A stretch of 64,000 bases of DNA from Xanthomarina sp. F2636L (GCF_026410195.1 NZ_JAPMLM010000058.1:124001-188000); one strand, 5' to 3'; positions 51,253 through 60,759 are shown, counted from the first letter of the stretch. The notes: a model not told the origin generated them from the letters alone. Program-made: numbers and translations.

Positions 51253-53481
51253 ATGAAGCAAGTCTCTACCATTTTATTTCTCTTAATTTTTTGTAACCTA
51301 ACTGCTCAAAACGTCAAAGGTGTTGTTACAGACCAGAATCAACAACCTCTTGAAGATGTTTATGTTTATAATACAAACTCTTCCACTCATGCGCATACCA
51401 TTGCAGATGGGTCGTTTGTTATAGAAAATAATCATGTTGGAGATTCCTTAACCATAGGTTTATTGGGTTATAAGAAAATGTTTGTTGTTTTAGATGAAAG
51501 TCATTTTAATAACGGCATTTCTATGACTTTAAAAAGTAAAACTATTTTATTAGACGAATTAGTAATTACAGAACAAATAGATGCTTTAAACAGTATTTCT
51601 AAAATAGATTTAGAAACCAATCCAGTAAACTCTTCGCAAGAAATATTACGTAAAGTTCCAGGTTTAGTTATTGGGCAACATGCAGGAGGAGGAAAGGCCG
51701 AACAAATTTTCCTTCGTGGTTTTGATATAGATCATGGAACAGATATTAGTCTTTCAGTAGATGGAATGCCAGTAAATATGGTGTCTCATGCACATGGACA
51801 AGGGTATAGCGATTTGCACTTTGTTATTCCAGAAACCATAAATAATATCAACTTCGGAAAAGGACCTTATTACGCTAATAAAGGAGACTTTAATACAGCT
51901 GGATATGTAGATTTTAAAACCAAAGAGGACATTGGTGCTAGTGAAATAAACTTTAGTTACGGACAATTTAATTCGTTAAGAACACTTGGAATGTTCGATT
52001 TATTAGGAAACACACCAAATCAAAATGCTTATGTAGCATTAGAATACATTCAATTTGATGGACCTTACGATTCTCCTCAAAATTTTAATCGTATCAACTT
52101 ATTTGGAAAATACACCACTTATTTAAAAGGAAATAATAGACTATCAGTTTCACTTTCGCATTTTAAAAGTCGGTGGGATGCTTCAGGGCAAATTCCTCAA
52201 AGAGCCATCGATAGTGGTATGATTGATCGTTGGGGATCCATTGATGATACCGAAGGAGGAAATACCTCTAGAACCAATGTAAACATTGAGTATAATTCGC
52301 AATTAGCTGAAGATTTACAGTTTAAATCTAATGTGTTTTATTCTCAGTATAATTTTGAATTGTATTCAAACTTTACCTTCTTTTTAGAAGATCCTATTAA
52401 TGGAGACCAATTAAAACAAAAAGAAGCTAGAGATATTTTCGGTTTTAATTCTGAATTTACTCGAGATTCTCAATTAGGGTCTGCTGATGCTACATATACA
52501 GGAGGTTTTGGAATGCGTTACGACTTTGTAAACGATGTAGAATTATCTCATACTGTAAATAGAAACCAAACCTTAAATTATTTAGCATTAGGAGACATAA
52601 ACCAAACAAATATGTTTGCTTACGTTAATGCAGAAATAAATTTTGGTAAATTTATTGTTGCTCCAGCCTTGCGCTTAGATTATTTTAAATTTATGTACAA
52701 TGATGCTTTAATTCCAGAATATGAAACCTTATCTGAAACAAAAACAATAGTAAATCCTAAGCTAAACTTCTTTTTTAATCAGAATGAAAACCTGCAATGG
52801 TTCTTAAAAACAGGAATCGGTTTCCATTCTAACGATACTCGAGTAGTTGTACAGCAACAAGGCGAAGATATTTTACCAAGAGCTTATGGAGCAGATTTTG
52901 GAGCTATTTGGAAACCTTTTTCAAAGGTGGTTTTTAACTCGGCATTATGGTATTTATTTTTGGAACAAGAGTTTGTATATGTTGGAGATGGAGGCATTGT
53001 AGAGCCTAGTGGAAAATCTAGACGCTATGGTTTAGATTTAGGACTTAGATATCAAATAAAAGACTGGTTGTATTTTGATACAGATGCTACTTTAACTCAT
53101 GCTAGAAGTGTGGACGAACCTTCAGGCGAGGATTATATTCCTTTGGCACCAGATTTTACGCTTACTGGTGGATTATCGGTTAATAATTTAAATGGATTCT
53201 CTGGAGGAATTCGTTATCGGTATATAGACGATAGACCTGCAAACGAAGATAATTCCATAGTTGCAGATGGATATTTTGTAACAGATTTTAATCTAAGTTA
53301 TGAGTTTACAAATAATTTGGTTTTAGGTATTTCAATAGAAAATTTGTTCGATACAGAATGGAACGAAACACAATTTGCTACCGAATCTAGATTACAAAAT
53401 GAATTAGAGCCTGTAGAAGAAATTCATTTTACACCAGGAACACCTTTTTTCTTTAAAGCGAATATTAGTTATAGGTTTTAA
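51253..53481 (+). CDS. TonB-dependent receptor of the ECF regulon
   Basis: 742 residues. Signal peptide (1-18), CarboxypepD-reg-like domain (about 20-95: VKGVVTDQNQQPLEDVYVYN), plug (IDLETNPVNSSQEILRKVPG, GKAEQIFLRGFDIDHGTDIS), barrel, and a C-terminal FFFKANISYRF ending in Phe as in typical porins. The leader of about 160 bases follows an ECF promoter. Its His-rich plug loops (SHAHGQGYSD) could hint at a metal ligand. Substrate unknown. Confidence 0.9.
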   Translation: MKQVSTILFLLIFCNLTAQNVKGVVTDQNQQPLEDVYVYNTNSSTHAHTIADGSFVIENNHVGDSLTIGLLGYKKMFVVLDESHFNNGISMTLKSKTILLDELVITEQIDALNSISKIDLETNPVNSSQEILRKVPGLVIGQHAGGGKAEQIFLRGFDIDHGTDISLSVDGMPVNMVSHAHGQGYSDLHFVIPETINNINFGKGPYYANKGDFNTAGYVDFKTKEDIGASEINFSYGQFNSLRTLGMFDLLGNTPNQNAYVALEYIQFDGPYDSPQNFNRINLFGKYTTYLKGNNRLSVSLSHFKSRWDASGQIPQRAIDSGMIDRWGSIDDTEGGNTSRTNVNIEYNSQLAEDLQFKSNVFYSQYNFELYSNFTFFLEDPINGDQLKQKEARDIFGFNSEFTRDSQLGSADATYTGGFGMRYDFVNDVELSHTVNRNQTLNYLALGDINQTNMFAYVNAEINFGKFIVAPALRLDYFKFMYNDALIPEYETLSETKTIVNPKLNFFFNQNENLQWFLKTGIGFHSNDTRVVVQQQGEDILPRAYGADFGAIWKPFSKVVFNSALWYLFLEQEFVYVGDGGIVEPSGKSRRYGLDLGLRYQIKDWLYFDTDATLTHARSVDEPSGEDYIPLAPDFTLTGGLSVNNLNGFSGGIRYRYIDDRPANEDNSIVADGYFVTDFNLSYEFTNNLVLGISIENLFDTEWNETQFATESRLQNELEPVEEIHFTPGTPFFFKANISYRF

Positions 53482-53504
53482 AATGATTAGGATTAGATGA
53501 AATT

Positions 53505-53532
53505 AAAAAAGCTGCCAATTGGCAGCTTTTTT
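53505..53532. terminator. Bidirectional terminator between the TonB receptor and sodC
   Basis: AAAAAAGCTGCCAA / TTGGCAGCTTTTTT perfect hairpin with T run. Confidence 0.92.
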
Positions 53533-53551
53533 AATAAATTTCATTTGAATC

Positions 53552-54148
53552 TTATTCTAAGTTAAGAACGCCACCACAACTTACACGTCCACCAGCATCA
53601 CCTGTTGGTTGTGAAACAAAATCATCAACACCTTGATGTACAATCACAGCTTTGCCAATAATGTCTTTAGTTGCATCTCCACATCCTATACACCATTGGT
53701 CTGTGCTGAAAGAAATAGTGCCATTTCCGTTTTCATCAGCTTCAAAATTCCCAATGTCTCCTTTATGGTATCCTTTAGCATCCCCCCATTTTCCATGAGG
53801 TTGATTTGTTGGATTCCAATGTCCGCCAGTAGATGTTCCATCTGGAGAAGAACAGTCAGATTTTTCATGTAAATGAATGGCATGCGTGCCTGGAGTTAAC
53901 CCATCAAAAACGGCAACCATAGTTACTTTTCCTTCGGTTTCAGTAAAAATTGCATTTCCATTAACATTGCTATCACTTTTGGGTTCAAGCTTAATCTTTA
54001 TTTTTTTTATTTCTTCCTCCACGGTTTCAACTGTTTTTTCTTCCATGGTTGGAACATCTGTTTCAGTACTTTTTTCTTTGTTTTTACATCCAGTTACTAA
54101 TGGTATACTTAGTAATAGTGCAAATACTATTAAATGTATTTTTTTCAT
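53552..54148 (-). CDS. sodC: Cu-Zn superoxide dismutase lipoprotein
   Basis: 198 residues. Lipoprotein signal (MKKIHLIVFALLLSIPLVTG, Cys21), acidic linker, then the SodC domain. Metal ligands are visible in GTHAIHLHEKSDCSSPDG, GGHWNPTNQPHGKWG, YHKGDIGNFEADENG and AVIVHQGVDDF, and the disulfide Cys near VSCGG. It detoxifies periplasmic superoxide. It lies on the minus strand behind the YceI gene, both secreted, in a region facing hemN. Confidence 0.95.
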   Translation of the reverse strand: MKKIHLIVFALLLSIPLVTGCKNKEKSTETDVPTMEEKTVETVEEEIKKIKIKLEPKSDSNVNGNAIFTETEGKVTMVAVFDGLTPGTHAIHLHEKSDCSSPDGTSTGGHWNPTNQPHGKWGDAKGYHKGDIGNFEADENGNGTISFSTDQWCIGCGDATKDIIGKAVIVHQGVDDFVSQPTGDAGGRVSCGGVLNLE

Positions 54149-54317
54149 TTTATTTTGTTTTAATGTTTCTCATGAAAATAATAAAAAAATGCATCAATTA
54201 CTAATGTTTTATACTAAAATCAAAAAAAACTCCGATTGAATTTTATGATTTCAGGATACTGAATGTCATGATGTTATTAAAGAGTCAAGTTCTTATAAAC
54301 ATTATGTTTAGAAAAGA

Positions 54318-54950
54318 TTATTTATTCTTTAAAGATGTGCTAATCTCTATATTAACATCTTCCCAAGTTTTGCTAATTCCATCAGCTCCTTTGTGTAAAT
54401 CAAAACAAGCTTTATTTAAAGTTTCTAAAGCCTCTAAAGCATTCCAGTCCTTTAAATTCATAGTAGCATTCATAACAATGAGTTCTTCTTCTGTAACATC
54501 TACCTTAAGAGGTAAATCATGCGTAACGCCATTCATTGTTAAGCTGGCCACATAAGCGTTATTAACATAAGAAATTGTTCCTTTTAAAAAATCCGTGTCT
54601 AACATAGCTCCAAAAAAAGACATTTTTATTTTGTCATCTCGTGTATTAGTTGCGTCATTAGTAAACAAACTACTTACTGGAATAGAAAAACTTAAATTAT
54701 TTAAGACTTCTTGTACTGTCGAACCTGATTTTTCTTCGAAATTTAAAGTTTTAAACTCTCCACCAACACCTAGTTTATCTGTGGTTTTATAAGCTGTCCA
54801 TTTTACAGAAGTAGTTTCAGGTTTTACTATAAATTGATTCTCTTTTATTACTTCAGTTTCTACTTCAGTTTGAGGTTCCTTTTTTTCATTTTTGCATCCA
54901 ATAGCAAAAGTTAAACTAAGCAATAGTGTAAATAATATCGTTTTTTTCAT
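54318..54950 (-). CDS. YceI-family lipoprotein
   Basis: 210 residues with a lipobox (LSLTFAIGC, Cys19) and a lipocalin-like YceI domain: IVKPETTSVKWTAYKTTDKL, EFKTLNFEEKSGSTVQEVLN, VSSLFTNDATNTRDDKIKMS, GTISYVNNAYVASLTMNGV. YceI proteins bind polyisoprenoids or quinone-like lipids. It is divergent from hemN, and the FNR-type palindrome between them could serve both promoters, though the minus-strand -7 element (TACCCTTT) is one base off the spacing of hemN. Confidence 0.88.
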   Translation of the reverse strand: MKKTILFTLLLSLTFAIGCKNEKKEPQTEVETEVIKENQFIVKPETTSVKWTAYKTTDKLGVGGEFKTLNFEEKSGSTVQEVLNNLSFSIPVSSLFTNDATNTRDDKIKMSFFGAMLDTDFLKGTISYVNNAYVASLTMNGVTHDLPLKVDVTEEELIVMNATMNLKDWNALEALETLNKACFDLHKGADGISKTWEDVNIEISTSLKNK

Positions 54951-55022
54951 GTTTTTATTTAGTTAAATAATTACACAAAATTACATATTTAAAAGGGTAT
55001 TTAAAACCTTTGGACGACTAAT

Positions 55023-55066
55023 ATGACAAAAGTCATGTTTTAAAATAGTGTATAAATATACTTTTG
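55023..55066 (+). promoter_or_regulatory. FNR-type site and -7 promoter of hemN
   Basis: Perfect palindrome ATGAC AAAA GTCAT (55023-55036) and TACTTTTG (55059-55066). Dyad centre to TA is 29.5 bases, placing the site around -41 to -43, a class II activator position. Confidence 0.75.
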
Positions 55067-55084
55067 TGCCTGAATTGTTTAGGT

Positions 55085-56449
55085 ATGAAAAACTCATTAA
55101 TTAATAAATATAATGTTGCTGGACCTCGGTACACGAGCTATCCAACAGTTCCTTATTGGGATATAAATACATTTTCATCTAAAAAATGGAAAGCATCATT
55201 AATAAAATCTTTCAATGAGAGTAATGAAAAGGAAGGCTTGAGCTTGTATCTGCATTTACCTTTTTGTGAAAGTTTATGCACCTTTTGTGGGTGTAATAAA
55301 CGTATTACTAAAAGACACGAAGTAGAATCTCCTTATATAACGGCTGTTTTAAAAGAGTGGGATTTGTATTGTAATTTATTTGATACAAAACCAAACATTA
55401 AAGAAATACATCTAGGAGGAGGAACACCAACGTTTTTTTCTACAGCAAACTTAAAACGATTAATAGATGGACTTTTAAAGAAAGCTACACTTGCAGAGGG
55501 TTATGAATTTAGTTTTGAAGGACATCCAAATAACACCACCAAAGATCATTTACAAACGCTTTACGACTTAGGTTTTAGACGTGTAAGTTTTGGTGTTCAG
55601 GATTATAACATGGAAGTTCAGATAGCTATTCATAGAATTCAGCCTTTCGAAAATGTTAAACGTGTTACAGAAGAAGCTAGAGAAATTGGCTATACTTCTG
55701 TAAGTCATGATATTATTTTTGGATTACCTTTTCAAACTATAAAACATGTTGAAGAGACCATAAAAAAGACTAAAGAGCTTATGCCAGATCGTTTGGCGTT
55801 TTATAGCTATGCACATGTACCATGGATAAAAGGAAATGGACAACGTGGTTTTAAAGATGAAGATCTACCAAGTCCAGAAACAAAAAGAAGACAGTACGAG
55901 CTTGGTAAAGAATTGTTAGCCGAAGCCGGATTTGTAGAAATAGGCATGGACCATTTTGCTTTAAAATCCGATTCGTTATACAAATCTATAGATCAACAAA
56001 AATTACATAGGAATTTTATGGGTTATTCAGCTTCTAAAACTCAAGCTATGATAGGGTTAGGAGTGTCTTCTATTAGTGATAGTTGGTATGGTTTTGCTCA
56101 AAATGTAAAAGGATTAGAAGAATACTACCATTTAATAGACGAAAATATTATTCCAATATATAGAGGACATATTTTAAACGATATCGACCTAAAAATAAGA
56201 AAACATATATTAAATCTAATGTGTCAATTTAACACCTCGTGGGACTCAGAAGAAACATATTTTAATGAACTTCCAGAAGTACTTGAAAAGCTTGGTGAAA
56301 TGGAGATGGATGACTTATTAAAAATAAACGAAACTAGTATTCAGGTAACAGAAAAAGGAAAACCATTTGTAAGAAACATTTGTATGGCATTCGATTTATT
56401 ATTGCAAGAAAAAATGCCAGATACACAATTGTTTTCTATGACCATATAA
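55085..56449 (+). CDS. hemN: Oxygen-independent coproporphyrinogen III oxidase
   Basis: 454 residues from the ATG at 55085; the reading frame is open from 55064 but that lies at the promoter. The radical-SAM cluster motif CX3CX2CXC is present (FCESLCTFCGC), with the HemN signatures VAGPRYTSYP, LGGGTPTFFS and VSFGVQDYN. It makes protoporphyrinogen without O2, which haem proteins such as cytochrome c need under low oxygen. An FNR-like site drives it, and the universal stress gene follows 17 bases later. Confidence 0.95.
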   Translation: MKNSLINKYNVAGPRYTSYPTVPYWDINTFSSKKWKASLIKSFNESNEKEGLSLYLHLPFCESLCTFCGCNKRITKRHEVESPYITAVLKEWDLYCNLFDTKPNIKEIHLGGGTPTFFSTANLKRLIDGLLKKATLAEGYEFSFEGHPNNTTKDHLQTLYDLGFRRVSFGVQDYNMEVQIAIHRIQPFENVKRVTEEAREIGYTSVSHDIIFGLPFQTIKHVEETIKKTKELMPDRLAFYSYAHVPWIKGNGQRGFKDEDLPSPETKRRQYELGKELLAEAGFVEIGMDHFALKSDSLYKSIDQQKLHRNFMGYSASKTQAMIGLGVSSISDSWYGFAQNVKGLEEYYHLIDENIIPIYRGHILNDIDLKIRKHILNLMCQFNTSWDSEETYFNELPEVLEKLGEMEMDDLLKINETSIQVTEKGKPFVRNICMAFDLLLQEKMPDTQLFSMTI

Positions 56450-56466
56450 AAACACAACCAATCAAA

Positions 56467-57300
56467 ATGAAAAAAATAATTGTACCAGTTGATTTTTCTG
56501 AACACTCAGAATATGCTTTAGAAGTAGCTTCAATTTTGGCTAAAAAGAACAATGCTGAAATTCTGGCATTACATATGTTAGAAATTTCTAATGCTGTTTT
56601 AACAAAAGCAGACAACAATAAGCAAATGGAATCCATTTTCTTTTTGAGACTAGCCGAACAGAAATTTGAAGACTTTTTAAATAAAGACTTTTTAAAAGAT
56701 ATTAAAGTCACTCCTATTGTAAAGCATTTTAAAGTGTTTAGCGAAGTAAACGAAGTAGCTAAAGAAAACAACGCAGATATAATTATTATGGGGTCTCAAG
56801 GCGCAAGTGGCCTTAAAGAAGTCTTAGTTGGGTCAAATACAGAAAAGGTAGTAAGATATTCTGAAATTCCTGTGTTGGTAATAAAACACAATCCCATATT
56901 AATGGATTTTGAAAATATGGTTTTTGCTTGCGATTTTACCGAAGAAGCCATAGATCAATACAAAAACGCCAAAGAAATGGCCAAAAAATTAGATTCTAAA
57001 ATACATTTGGTTTATGTTAATTTACCAGGCTCTAAGTTTAAGAGTTCGGCAGAAATAGAAAAACAAGTCGCTACCTTTTTAAGAAAGGCCGATGGAGGGA
57101 TTGAAAAAATGAATGAAGTTAATTACGTAAACGATTATACTATAGAGAAAGGAATTTTAAATTTTTCTAATGTTATTGGGGCAGATGTAATTGCAGTTGC
57201 TACTCATGGAAGAAAAGGAATTGCACATTTTTTTGAAGGAAGTATTTCAGAAGATATAGCAAATCATTCCACGTTACCTGTTATGACTTTTAAGATATAA
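56467..57300 (+). CDS. Tandem universal stress protein (two Usp domains)
   Basis: About 277 residues from the ATG at 56467; the open frame reaches back into hemN but MKKIIVPVDFSEHSEYALEV is a typical Usp start. Two Usp domains, with ATP-loop motifs MGSQGASGLKEVLVGSNTEK in the first and THGRKGIAHFFEGSISED in the second. It is cotranscribed with hemN, fitting induction at low oxygen, which is common for Usp proteins. A terminator hairpin follows. Confidence 0.93.
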   Translation: MKKIIVPVDFSEHSEYALEVASILAKKNNAEILALHMLEISNAVLTKADNNKQMESIFFLRLAEQKFEDFLNKDFLKDIKVTPIVKHFKVFSEVNEVAKENNADIIIMGSQGASGLKEVLVGSNTEKVVRYSEIPVLVIKHNPILMDFENMVFACDFTEEAIDQYKNAKEMAKKLDSKIHLVYVNLPGSKFKSSAEIEKQVATFLRKADGGIEKMNEVNYVNDYTIEKGILNFSNVIGADVIAVATHGRKGIAHFFEGSISEDIANHSTLPVMTFKI

Positions 57301-57334
57301 TAGAATTTATTTTTATTAAAATTTTCAGCGCTTT

Positions 57335-57370
57335 AAAAGAGTCGAGCTTATGGTTCGATTCTTTTTTTTT
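57335..57370. terminator. Terminator after the hemN-usp operon
   Basis: AAAAGAGTCGAGC / GTTCGATTCTTTT stem with wobble pairs and a long T run. Confidence 0.82.
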
Positions 57371-57480
57371 ATTAGTTAGTTTTTATTATATTGAATATCA
57401 AATTATTAAATATTAAGTGTTTTTGTGAGGTTAAGATAAGTTAAAAAAATCTTAATTTAAAAGATGTTTTTATCCTAAAT

Positions 57481-57524
57481 ATGATTAATGTCATATTTTA
57501 ATGTAAACATAGCACTTAAATTTG
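57481..57524 (+). promoter_or_regulatory. FNR-type site and -7 promoter of the cytochrome c / nos genes
   Basis: ATGAT TAAT GTCAT (57481-57494) with TAAATTTG at 57517-57524; dyad centre to TA is 29.5 bases, exactly as for hemN. Confidence 0.75.
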
Positions 57525-57547
57525 TACAACTAAATTAAATATATATC

Positions 57548-58060
57548 ATGAAGTTAACACTAAAAATTATTACCGTTTTATTTATTTCACTACTAGTAAG
57601 TTGTGGTGGGAAAGAAGAGAAAAAAGAAGAAACAAATTCTTTTCAAAAAAAGGCGCCAACCGAACAAAAAGCAGCTCCTAAAGCAGAGAAAGCTGAGAAA
57701 GTAGTTAAAGCATCTGAAAAAATTGATTTAACTAATAAAGGAATTGGTCCAATTAAATCTTTAGAATTGCCTACAGACATTGACCAATCTATGGTTGCTA
57801 AAGGAGAAGACATTTATAAAAAAATGTGTACTGCTTGCCATAGAGTTGACAAAAAATTTATAGGTCCAGCTCCGTCAGGTATTCTTGAGCGTAGAACACC
57901 GGAATGGGTAATGAACATGATTTTAAACCCAGAAGAAATGACTCAGTCAGATCCTTTAGCTAAAGAACTATTAATTGAATTTAATGGTTCGCCAATGGCA
58001 AACCAAAATTTAACTGAAGAAGAAGCTAGAGCTGTTTTAGAGTACTTTAGAACTTTATAA
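57548..58060 (+). CDS. c-type cytochrome lipoprotein of the nos operon
   Basis: 170 residues. Lipobox in MKLTLKIITVLFISLLVSCG (Cys19), a Lys/Ala/Glu-rich linker (about 20-70), and one haem domain with CTACH at about 97-101 (IYKKMCTACHRVDKKFIGPA), distal Met likely in EEMT or NGSPMANQ. It probably delivers electrons to NosZ. It is the first gene of the nos cluster and has an FNR-like promoter. The fasciclin gene follows after 11 bases. Confidence 0.93.
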   Translation: MKLTLKIITVLFISLLVSCGGKEEKKEETNSFQKKAPTEQKAAPKAEKAEKVVKASEKIDLTNKGIGPIKSLELPTDIDQSMVAKGEDIYKKMCTACHRVDKKFIGPAPSGILERRTPEWVMNMILNPEEMTQSDPLAKELLIEFNGSPMANQNLTEEEARAVLEYFRTL

Positions 58061-58071
58061 TAACCACAACT

Positions 58072-58647
58072 ATGAAACCAATTAAAAAACTAATGCTTTC
58101 AGCCTTTTGCTTATCACTTTTTTTAGGCTGCAAGAATGAAAACGCTGAAGGTGCTTCAGTTGAAGCTGATAAACCAGCAGCTACAGAAACAACAGAACGA
58201 ACTGGTCAAGCCTTTATTGAAGATGATGGATCAACTCCAAATGTATTACAAATAGCAATAGGCTCTCCAGACCACACAACGCTAGTTGCTGCAGTACAAG
58301 CGGCACAATTAGAAAATGCATTAGTTAACGCAGGACCATTAATGGTTTTTGCACCAACTAACGAAGCTTTTGCTGCATTACCAGAAGGTACTGTTGAAGA
58401 CTTGTTGAAACCAGAAAACAAAGATGCTTTAGCTAATATTTTGAAGTATCATGTAACTCCTGGAAACTATTCTAAAGATTTTTTAAAGAAATTTAAAAAA
58501 TTAGGGCAGGCTAATAACGGGTATGTACAGGTTGAAGTTGTAGATGGAGAACCAATAGTTGGAGGCGCTAAAATTTTGGCAAGTATTCCAGCTGGAAATG
58601 GTATTGTACATGTTATTGACAAAGTATTATTACCACCAACTGAATAA
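58072..58647 (+). CDS. Fasciclin-domain lipoprotein in the nos operon
   Basis: 191 residues. Lipobox SAFCLSLFLGC (Cys20), linker, then a single FAS1 domain (about 55-190) with FAPTNEAFAALPEGTVEDLL and NGIVHVIDKVLLPP, the conserved H2 region at the end. FAS1 domains are adhesion or protein-interaction modules. Its position between cytochrome c and nosZ suggests a structural or electron-transfer partner at the outer face of the membrane. Function unproven. Confidence 0.9.
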   Translation: MKPIKKLMLSAFCLSLFLGCKNENAEGASVEADKPAATETTERTGQAFIEDDGSTPNVLQIAIGSPDHTTLVAAVQAAQLENALVNAGPLMVFAPTNEAFAALPEGTVEDLLKPENKDALANILKYHVTPGNYSKDFLKKFKKLGQANNGYVQVEVVDGEPIVGGAKILASIPAGNGIVHVIDKVLLPPTE

Positions 58648-58672
58648 TTAGAAAACACTTAAAACTAAATAA

Positions 58673-60634
58673 ATGATGAAAAACAAATTTAAATTATCAA
58701 TAGGATTGATGGTTGCGGCGCTTGCCTTTACAGGTTGTAATAATTCTTCGCAAACATCAAATAAGGGTGCATTAGGTTCTAGTGCAGCTGAAAAAGTATT
58801 TGTAGCACCTGGAGAGCATGATTCACATTACGCTTTCCTTTCAGGAGGATATAGTGGTAACCTTACTGTATATGGATTGCCTTCTGGACGTATGTTTAAA
58901 GAGATTCCAGTTTTCTCTCAATTTCCAACAAATGGTTATGGTTATTCAGAAGAAACAAAACCGATGCTAGAAACATCTTTCGGGTTTGTGCCGTGGGATG
59001 ATTCACATCACCCAGATATCTCACAAACAAATGGTGAATTAGATGGTCGTTGGGTTTTTATCAACGGAAATAACACGCCACGTATTGCTAGAATTAGCTT
59101 AACATCTTTTGAAACAGAAGAGATTATTGAGGTTCCAAATAGTGCAGGTAACCACAGTTCATCTTTTATTACAGAAAACACTGAGTATGTAGTGGCAGGA
59201 ACACGTTTTTCGGTTCCAGTACCACAACGTGATATGTCAATAAAAGACTATAAAGGAAACTTTAAAGGTGCTTTAACTTTTATTTCTGTAGATCCAGAAC
59301 ATGGTCACATGGACATCAAATTCCAAGTGCTTATGCCAGGTTTTAACTACGATTTATCACACCCTGGGCGTGGAAAATCTCATGGCTGGTTCTTCTTTAC
59401 AACGTATAACACAGAAGAAGCAAACAGTTTGTTAGAGGTAAATGCTTCTCAAAATGATAAAGATTTTATTGCAGCTATTAACTGGAAAAAAATTGAAGAG
59501 TATGTAAATAATGGTGGAGGCACAATGATGCCTGCAAATTATGCACATAACTTACATGATGAAGCGACTCATACTGCTACATCAACTATGAAAAAAGAAG
59601 TGCGCGTCGTAAATCCATCAGAAGTTCCTGGTGCAGTTTATTTATTACCAACGCCAAAATCACCTCATGGTTGTGACGTAGATCCTTCTGGAGAGTATAT
59701 TGTTGGTAATGGAAAATTATCAGCTAACTTAACCGTGCATTCATTTACTAAAATGCTAGATGCTATTGAAAACAAAAAATTTGATGGTGATGCTTATGGT
59801 ATTCCAATTTTAAATTTTGAAGATGTTTTAGCAGGTTCAGTACAACAGCCAGGATTAGGACCATTACACACAGAGTTTGATGGACAAGGAAATGCGTATA
59901 CTACGTTCTTTATCTCTTCAGAAGTTGTAAAATGGAAATTAGGTACTTGGGAAGTTTTAGATAGAAAACCAACTTACTATTCTGTAGGTCACTTAACAAT
60001 TCCTGGTGGAAACTCTAGAAAACCGTTTGGAAAATATATGTTCGCGATGAACAAAATTACGAAAGACCGTTACTTACCAACAGGTCCAGAAATGGAACAC
60101 TCCGCGCAACTATATGATATTTCTGGTGATAAAATGGAAATATTATTAGATTTCCCTACGCATGGTGAGCCACATTATGCAGCAGCTATTCCAGCAGAAA
60201 TTATTAAGAGTAAATCTAAAAAAATCTATAGATTAGATGAAAATGAGCACCCACGTAAAGCAATAAGCGAAGCTGATACAAAGGTTGTTCGTGATGGAAA
60301 AAATGTACATATCTATATGAACATGATTCGTAGTCACTTTACACCTGATAATATTGAAGGTGTTAAAGTAGGTGACAAGGTATTTTTCCATATTACCAAT
60401 TTAGAACAGGATTTTGATGTACCTCATGGATTTGCTATGATTGGTGCTAGAAACGCAGAGTTATTAGTTTCTCCGGGTCAAACAAGAACCTTAACATGGG
60501 AACCACAACAAGTTGGTGTATGGCCTTTCTATTGTACAGATTTCTGTTCAGCGTTACACCAAGAAATGCAAGGTTATGTTCGTGTTTCACCAGCTGATTC
60601 TGATATAGAATTGTCTTGGTCATTAGGCGAATAA
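58673..60634 (+). CDS. nosZ: Clade II (Sec-dependent) nitrous-oxide reductase, lipoprotein
   Basis: 653 residues. Instead of a Tat signal, the N-terminus is MMKNKFKLSIGLMVAALAFT followed by a lipobox Cys (FTGCNNSS), so it is Sec-exported and probably lipid-anchored. The CuZ propeller shows HDSHYAFLSGGYSGN and histidines in SHPGRGKSHGWFF and PKSPHGCDVDPSG; the CuA domain ends VWPFYCTDFCSALHQEMQGY with both Cys, His and Met ligands. It reduces N2O to N2. Adjacent ATG codons at 58673 and 58676; either could start. Confidence 0.96.
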   Translation: MMKNKFKLSIGLMVAALAFTGCNNSSQTSNKGALGSSAAEKVFVAPGEHDSHYAFLSGGYSGNLTVYGLPSGRMFKEIPVFSQFPTNGYGYSEETKPMLETSFGFVPWDDSHHPDISQTNGELDGRWVFINGNNTPRIARISLTSFETEEIIEVPNSAGNHSSSFITENTEYVVAGTRFSVPVPQRDMSIKDYKGNFKGALTFISVDPEHGHMDIKFQVLMPGFNYDLSHPGRGKSHGWFFFTTYNTEEANSLLEVNASQNDKDFIAAINWKKIEEYVNNGGGTMMPANYAHNLHDEATHTATSTMKKEVRVVNPSEVPGAVYLLPTPKSPHGCDVDPSGEYIVGNGKLSANLTVHSFTKMLDAIENKKFDGDAYGIPILNFEDVLAGSVQQPGLGPLHTEFDGQGNAYTTFFISSEVVKWKLGTWEVLDRKPTYYSVGHLTIPGGNSRKPFGKYMFAMNKITKDRYLPTGPEMEHSAQLYDISGDKMEILLDFPTHGEPHYAAAIPAEIIKSKSKKIYRLDENEHPRKAISEADTKVVRDGKNVHIYMNMIRSHFTPDNIEGVKVGDKVFFHITNLEQDFDVPHGFAMIGARNAELLVSPGQTRTLTWEPQQVGVWPFYCTDFCSALHQEMQGYVRVSPADSDIELSWSLGE

Positions 60635-60679
60635 AGTTAAAGAATAGGAAAATTTTGTTTTAGTGTTTATTTTCCTAAT

Positions 60680-60715
60680 AAGGCGAGAGTAGATGTTTCT
60701 CTCTCGCCTTTCTTT
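60680..60715 (+). terminator. Hairpin after nosZ (terminator or mRNA stabiliser)
   Basis: AAGGCGAGAG / CTCTCGCCTT perfect stem, 11-base loop, TTTTT tail nearby. As more nos genes follow on the same strand, it may give partial termination so that NosZ is made in excess of its maturation factors. Confidence 0.82.
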
Positions 60716-60759
60716 TTAAATCACTATTAACTAAATGGTTAATTTTAAAAATTTAAATT

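Noticed and set aside
54256-54269. FNR-like ATACTGAATGTCAT upstream of sodC
   Set aside because: One half-site is poor and no TAnnTTTG element lies at the 29.5-bp spacing on the minus strand, so it is not listed as a site.
56380-56466. N-terminal extension of the universal stress protein into hemN
   Set aside because: Overlaps the hemN 3' end and lacks Usp similarity; MKKIIVPVDF at 56467 is the natural start.
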